From a bacterium (lineage in GTDB: Bacteria > SZUA-79 > Acidulodesulfobacterales > Acidulodesulfobacteraceae): a DNA stretch of 9,564 bases. Shown here piece after piece: positions 6,273-9,564 of the stretch; positions within the stretch are counted from its first letter, which is position 1; each line of letters starts with the position of its first letter. The translations under genes and the position numbers were made by a program. The notes below the pieces were generated by a model. It searched no databases. It was given only the letters and a program-made list of their open reading frames with translations, and was not told the origin of the DNA. The stretch covers positions 1 through 9,564 of the forward strand of contig JAJYYR010000024.1 of assembly GCA_021800805.1 (NCBI GenBank), given 5' to 3'.

Positions 6273-7121
6273 CTATTTTTTTGTCATATTCTTTAAAATA
6301 TCTAAATCGATTTTATGTTCCCTGTCGCTTCCCGGCGTTTCGATAATTAACGGTATGTTTTTAAGCCTTTTATCGTTTACAATAAATCCGAAGGCATCCA
6401 TGCCGATATAGCCCTTTCCTACCTGCGCATGCCTATCTACTTTAGAACCGAGAGGCTTTAGGGAATCGTTAAGATGTATGACCTTTAGTTTATTAAAACC
6501 GATAATATCTTCAAAATCTTTCATGAATTTATTATATTCGGATAAAGTTCTTATATCGTAGCCTGCCGCAAAAATGTGGCATGTATCGACGCACACGCCC
6601 AACCTTTCACTGTTTCCGGCCAACTCAATAATCCTTGCGATATGTTCCAGCCTATATCCTATTTGATTCCCCTGCCCTGCCGTAGTTTCAAGAATTAAAA
6701 TAACATCTTTAAGCTCCGCCGTTTGCTTTATAATTCCGCTCAAATTTAATGCAATTTGTTTTATTGTTCCCTCTTCAGATAAATATTTATTTGAACCGGG
6801 ATGAAGCACCAAATATTTTATGTCAAGCAGACCGCATCTTTTAATTTCATCAATAATGCCGCCGATAGATTTTTCTTTTATTGTTTCATCCGTGCTTCCG
6901 AGATTAATTAAATATGAAAGGTGGACGGCAACCGTCAAGTTTTGACTGATTACGCATTTCTTAAAAGAAGATATTTCGTTAGAATCAAGCTCTTTTGCCG
7001 ACCATTGCAACTGGTTTTTTGTAAATATCTGAACGGCATTGGACCCCGTATTTTTTGCATGCGCGCAGATATTTTTCAGTCCCCCTGCAATAGAAACATG
7101 TGCGCCTAATAGTATTTTCAT
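6273..7121 (-). CDS. nfo: Endonuclease IV (AP endonuclease)
   Basis: A 282-residue TIM-barrel enzyme that cuts DNA 5' to abasic sites and removes blocked 3' ends in base-excision repair. The three-zinc centre is complete: His67 (VHLSYL), His107 (LHPG), Glu145 (ILETTAGQG), Asp179 and His182 (VDTCHIFAAGYD), His216 (HLNDS), Asp229 and His231 (DRHAQVGKG) and Glu261 (IETPGSDR). From Glu145 on, numbering equals that of E. coli Nfo. N-terminal GAHVSIAGGL and FTKNQLQW are typical. Length is normal. The ATG at 7121 has no clear ribosome binding site, but no better start is seen. It is divergent from the bacterioferritin gene across 136 bases. Both respond to oxidative damage in other bacteria, so shared control is possible but not shown. 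Confidence 0.96.
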   Translation of the reverse strand: MKILLGAHVSIAGGLKNICAHAKNTGSNAVQIFTKNQLQWSAKELDSNEISSFKKCVISQNLTVAVHLSYLINLGSTDETIKEKSIGGIIDEIKRCGLLDIKYLVLHPGSNKYLSEEGTIKQIALNLSGIIKQTAELKDVILILETTAGQGNQIGYRLEHIARIIELAGNSERLGVCVDTCHIFAAGYDIRTLSEYNKFMKDFEDIIGFNKLKVIHLNDSLKPLGSKVDRHAQVGKGYIGMDAFGFIVNDKRLKNIPLIIETPGSDREHKIDLDILKNMTKK

Positions 7122-7211
7122 AATATATCTTAAATTATAAATTAATTTAATGAGGTATTACAATTAAATTTTAATTTATTACCGTTAAACCCAACGCAGA
7201 TTGTTTTAATA

Positions 7212-7220
7212 TGATATAAT
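7212..7220 (+). promoter_or_regulatory. Extended -10 promoter for bacterioferritin
   Basis: TGATATAAT is a perfect TGn-TATAAT element, giving a predicted leader of about 30 bases before the ATG at 7258. There is no well-spaced -35. I see no convincing Fur-type operator around it. Confidence 0.5.
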
Positions 7221-7257
7221 TAACATAATAAAATAATTAAACTTTGGAGGTAATTTT

Positions 7258-7725
7258 ATGAAAGGGAACGAAGAAATTCTTAAAAGGCTTAATCTGAGAC
7301 TATCCGAAGAGCTAACCGCTATCAATCAATATATGGTTCACTCCGAGATGTGCGATAACTGGGGTTATGACGAACTTCATAAAGAAGTGGAAAAAAGAGC
7401 GATAGACGAAATGAAACACGCCGAAAAATTAATCGGCAGGATATTGTTTCTTGAAGGAATACCGATAGTTTCTAATTACAACAAAATACATATAGGTTCT
7501 ACGGTTGAATTAATGCATAAAAACGACAGAAAATCGGAAGAAGACGCAATTAAAGCCTACAACGAGGATATAAAGTTTGCCGCCGAAATTAAAGACAACG
7601 GAACAAAGGATTTAATTCAATCTATTTTGGACGATGAAGAGGGACATATCGACAGGCTTGAAGGATATCTTGACCAGATAGAGCAGATGGGACTTCCTGT
7701 TTATCTTTCTACGTACAGAAAATAA
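7258..7725 (+). CDS. bfr: Bacterioferritin, haem-binding type
   Basis: A 155-residue four-helix ferritin-fold protein that forms a 24-subunit iron-storage shell. The ferroxidase centre is complete at the canonical numbers: Glu18, Glu51, His54, Glu94, Glu127 and His130. Met52, the residue that ligates haem b between two subunits in bacterioferritin, is present in DEMKHAEKL, which separates it from plain ferritins and Dps proteins. It oxidises and stores ferrous iron and thereby limits hydroxyl-radical formation. GGAGG at 7246-7250, 7 bases from the ATG, fixes the start. No bacterioferritin-associated ferredoxin (bfd) is next to it. It stands alone between divergent nfo and a convergent PLD-like gene. 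Confidence 0.95.
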   Translation: MKGNEEILKRLNLRLSEELTAINQYMVHSEMCDNWGYDELHKEVEKRAIDEMKHAEKLIGRILFLEGIPIVSNYNKIHIGSTVELMHKNDRKSEEDAIKAYNEDIKFAAEIKDNGTKDLIQSILDDEEGHIDRLEGYLDQIEQMGLPVYLSTYRK

Positions 7726-7784
7726 ACAAGATTTTGCAATTTCTACCGGTAAATTGATAAATTTTAAACGGCTTGCCGTGTCGA

Positions 7785-8357
7785 TTAGTTGATATCGATA
7801 TTTGCTTTTCTATCCCATATGCGATAGAAATTATGCAGCGCAATATCTATTTCTCTGCCGCCCGTTATATATGTTGCATTATTATCCTGATTTTCGGATG
7901 AACCGCAACTTCCGTGATAGCAGGATGCTCCTTCAGCCGAGGGCGACCAGTTTGCGGAGCCTTCCCTAAAAACGATGCCGGGAATTATGAATATTTTTTC
8001 GTGCATAATATTCCAGAATCCTTTGTCTTTTTTTGCCTTTATATATATATTCCTAACGTTTTTAAGCATATAAGTTCTATCCGTTCTATTTTTCATCTGT
8101 AAATCATCCCTATAAACATAAATTTTAACTCCTCTACGGGCAAGGTAAGCAAGTTCTTTTGCAATTTTATAATCGGTAAAAGAATACATGGCAATATAAA
8201 GCTTTTTAGCTTTTAACGATTTATTAAGCCAGCGAATATCGATATTCTGAAGGTTTGTCCGTGGCGAAAAATAGGTCATAGTCCTGGCATATGAAAAAGG
8301 AGGAAGGAATAAATTTAACGAAACGGACAAAATTGAAGGCAGTATAAATTTAAACAT
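7785..8357 (-). CDS. Exported phospholipase-D-fold protein, single HKD-like motif
   Basis: A protein of 190 residues if started at the ATG at 8357; the frame also has an ATG at 8366, but the AAAGG on the minus strand is 10 bases from 8357 and only 1 from 8366. An N-terminal hydrophobic stretch ending SYA looks like a signal peptide cut near residue 24, so export to the periplasm or beyond is expected. The body resembles single-domain PLD-superfamily nucleases (Nuc type): IAMYSFTDYKIAKELAYLARRGVKIYVYRD is the usual N-terminal half, and MHEKIFIIPG with GSANWS is the active-site region (His119, Lys121). The Asp expected four residues after the Lys-x4 step of HxKx4D is Pro here. Two cysteines (146, 151) follow. 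Nuclease, phospholipase or inactive binder are all possible. It is convergent with bfr. Confidence 0.8.
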   Translation of the reverse strand: MFKFILPSILSVSLNLFLPPFSYARTMTYFSPRTNLQNIDIRWLNKSLKAKKLYIAMYSFTDYKIAKELAYLARRGVKIYVYRDDLQMKNRTDRTYMLKNVRNIYIKAKKDKGFWNIMHEKIFIIPGIVFREGSANWSPSAEGASCYHGSCGSSENQDNNATYITGGREIDIALHNFYRIWDRKANIDIN

Positions 8358-8441
8358 AAAAAACATACCTTTAAATTAAATTGATTTTACGGCTTTAATC
8401 CTGTAACGGAATATACATATAAACGTCATTCTAACATATTA

Positions 8442-8450
8442 TGGTATAAT
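8442..8450 (+). promoter_or_regulatory. Extended -10 promoter for the aldo/keto reductase
   Basis: TGGTATAAT is a perfect TGn-TATAAT element about 38 bases before the ATG at 8489, inside the 131-base divergent gap. There is no obvious -35. Confidence 0.5.
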
Positions 8451-8488
8451 TTAACAAAACGACAATTTACAATAAGGGAGGTTTTATT

Positions 8489-9535
8489 ATGCAATATACG
8501 CGGCTTGGAAATACAGGACTTAAGGTTTCAAGGCTTTGTCTTGGGACGATGACGTTCGGATTCAAATTTAGAAATATCGGCGCGGTCGGACAGGATGATG
8601 CAAATATTATGGTTAAAAAGGCTTACGAATCAGGGATAAATTTTTTCGACACGGCCGATATGTATTCGTTCGGGCAATCGGAAGAAATTCTCGGCAATGC
8701 ATTAAAAAACCTAAATGTCTCAAGAGAAAAATTCGTTATAGCCACAAAAGTCCGTTCTCCTTTAAGCGAAGAAGCTATAAACGGGACAGGCGATTTAAAC
8801 AACGGGGGGCTTTCGAGGAAACATATTATAGAAGCATGCAATAACAGTTTAAAAAGATTAAAAACGGACTATATCGACCTGTATCAGGTTCACGGTTGGG
8901 ATATATCCTGCGGTTTGGAAGAAACCTTAGAAGCCCTTAACGATTTGGTAAGACAGGGGAAGGTTTTATATCTCGGCGTTTCAAACTGGACGGCAAGGCA
9001 TACAATGAAGGCGCTGTATTTAGCCAAAGCCAAAAAATTCAGCGGTTTTGCTTCTCTTCAGGCATATTACTCGCTTGTTGCACGGGATTTGGAGCATGAA
9101 CTTCTTCCGTTGTGCAACGAAGAAGGACTCGGCGTTCTTCCCTGGTCGCCTTTATCCGGCGGATTTTTAACGGGCAAATACACCCGTCAAAATCCAAAAC
9201 CTGCAGGCGCAAGAAGAAGCGAATTTAATTTTCCGCCGGTTGACGAAAGGGGTTATGACGCGATCGACGTATTGGCGGCAATATCGAAAAATAAAAACAT
9301 TTCTATTCCGCAGCTATCCCTCGCATGGCTTCTGGCTCAAAAAGGCGTAGCCTCCGTTATTATCGGCGCAAACAAAATGTCTCAGCTTGAAGATAATCTC
9401 GAATCGGTCAAGGTGAGCTTAACGGATGATGAAATTTCAAAACTTTCAGATGTTACAATGCCGAAAAAATTATACCCTCAATGGATGGTCGAATGGCAAA
9501 ATTATAGAAAATCGTTTAATCCGGATGAATTTTGA
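8489..9535 (+). CDS. Aldo/keto reductase
   Basis: A 348-residue NADPH-dependent TIM-barrel oxidoreductase that reduces aldehydes and ketones. The catalytic tetrad is complete: Asp54 and Tyr59 (FFDTADMYSFG), Lys87 (IATKV) and His135 (YQVHGWD). Further family marks are the N-terminal YTRLGNTGLKVSRLCLGTM, VSNWTA, LPWSPLSGGFLTGKY and the cofactor-binding ASVIIGANKMSQLEDNL near the C-terminus. It belongs to the long form with the extended tail (PQWMVEWQ...), like bacterial AKRs that act on small carbonyl compounds; the true substrate is unknown. GGGAGG at 8476-8481 is 7 bases from the ATG. It stands alone, divergent from the exported PLD-like gene, and ends 29 bases before the end of the window. 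Confidence 0.93.
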   Translation: MQYTRLGNTGLKVSRLCLGTMTFGFKFRNIGAVGQDDANIMVKKAYESGINFFDTADMYSFGQSEEILGNALKNLNVSREKFVIATKVRSPLSEEAINGTGDLNNGGLSRKHIIEACNNSLKRLKTDYIDLYQVHGWDISCGLEETLEALNDLVRQGKVLYLGVSNWTARHTMKALYLAKAKKFSGFASLQAYYSLVARDLEHELLPLCNEEGLGVLPWSPLSGGFLTGKYTRQNPKPAGARRSEFNFPPVDERGYDAIDVLAAISKNKNISIPQLSLAWLLAQKGVASVIIGANKMSQLEDNLESVKVSLTDDEISKLSDVTMPKKLYPQWMVEWQNYRKSFNPDEF

Positions 9536-9564
9536 TTTATAAAAGCGAGAAAGGCATCCGATTT

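Noticed and set aside
7768..7779. ACGGC-TT-GCCGT hairpin after bfr as a terminator
   Set aside because: The stem is only 5 bp with a 2-base loop and no T tract follows.
6007..8357. The PLDc_N protein and the PLD-like protein as halves of one split cardiolipin synthase
   Set aside because: They are 1.5 kb apart on opposite strands with two unrelated genes between, and the PLD-like protein has its own signal peptide and only one motif.

Overview
The window is AT-rich chromosomal DNA from a bacterium. A complete ADP-heptose epimerase (HldD) implies a lipopolysaccharide-type outer membrane, so a Gram-negative lineage is likely. AGGAGG-type ribosome binding sites are strong, and several promoters look like extended -10 elements (TGnTATAAT). 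Codon use is uniform and no transposase, integrase, tRNA, rRNA or CRISPR array is visible. The gene content would suit an AT-rich deltaproteobacterial or acid-mine 'SZUA-79'-type organism, but that placement is a guess from protein style only.

Layout. 1-1408 (+): the 3' end of a class IV aminotransferase (aminodeoxychorismate lyase-like) followed by pabB, the p-aminobenzoate branch of folate synthesis. 1412-2074 (-): a dienelactone-hydrolase-like alpha/beta hydrolase, convergent with pabB. 2164-2658 (-): a hemerythrin HHE protein. It shares a divergent control region with 2837-3546 (+), a two-gene operon of a lipoyl-carrier (GcvH/LbpA-like) protein and an overlapping small thioredoxin-like protein. 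3547-3929 is non-coding and carries a short decayed piece of a zinc alcohol dehydrogenase. 3930-4871 (+): a PfkB-family sugar kinase starting with TTG. 4949-5917 (+): hldD. 5932-5965 is a near-perfect 34-bp palindrome whose core differs by one base from the ParB site parS. 6007-6258 (+): a small two-helix membrane protein (PLDc_N type). 6273-7121 (-): endonuclease IV. 7258-7725 (+): haem-type bacterioferritin. 7785-8357 (-): a secreted phospholipase-D-fold protein with an altered HKD motif. 8489-9535 (+): an aldo/keto reductase.

Most genes are single housekeeping or stress-handling units. Iron and redox proteins recur (hemerythrin, dithiol proteins, bacterioferritin, endonuclease IV, aldo/keto reductase), but they are not in one operon. 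The most interesting items are the lipoyl-carrier/thioredoxin pair, in which the carrier has an added C-terminal CxxC; the parS-like palindrome; the alcohol dehydrogenase relic; and the exported PLD-like protein with a degenerate active site. I see no clear evidence for a large new multi-gene system.
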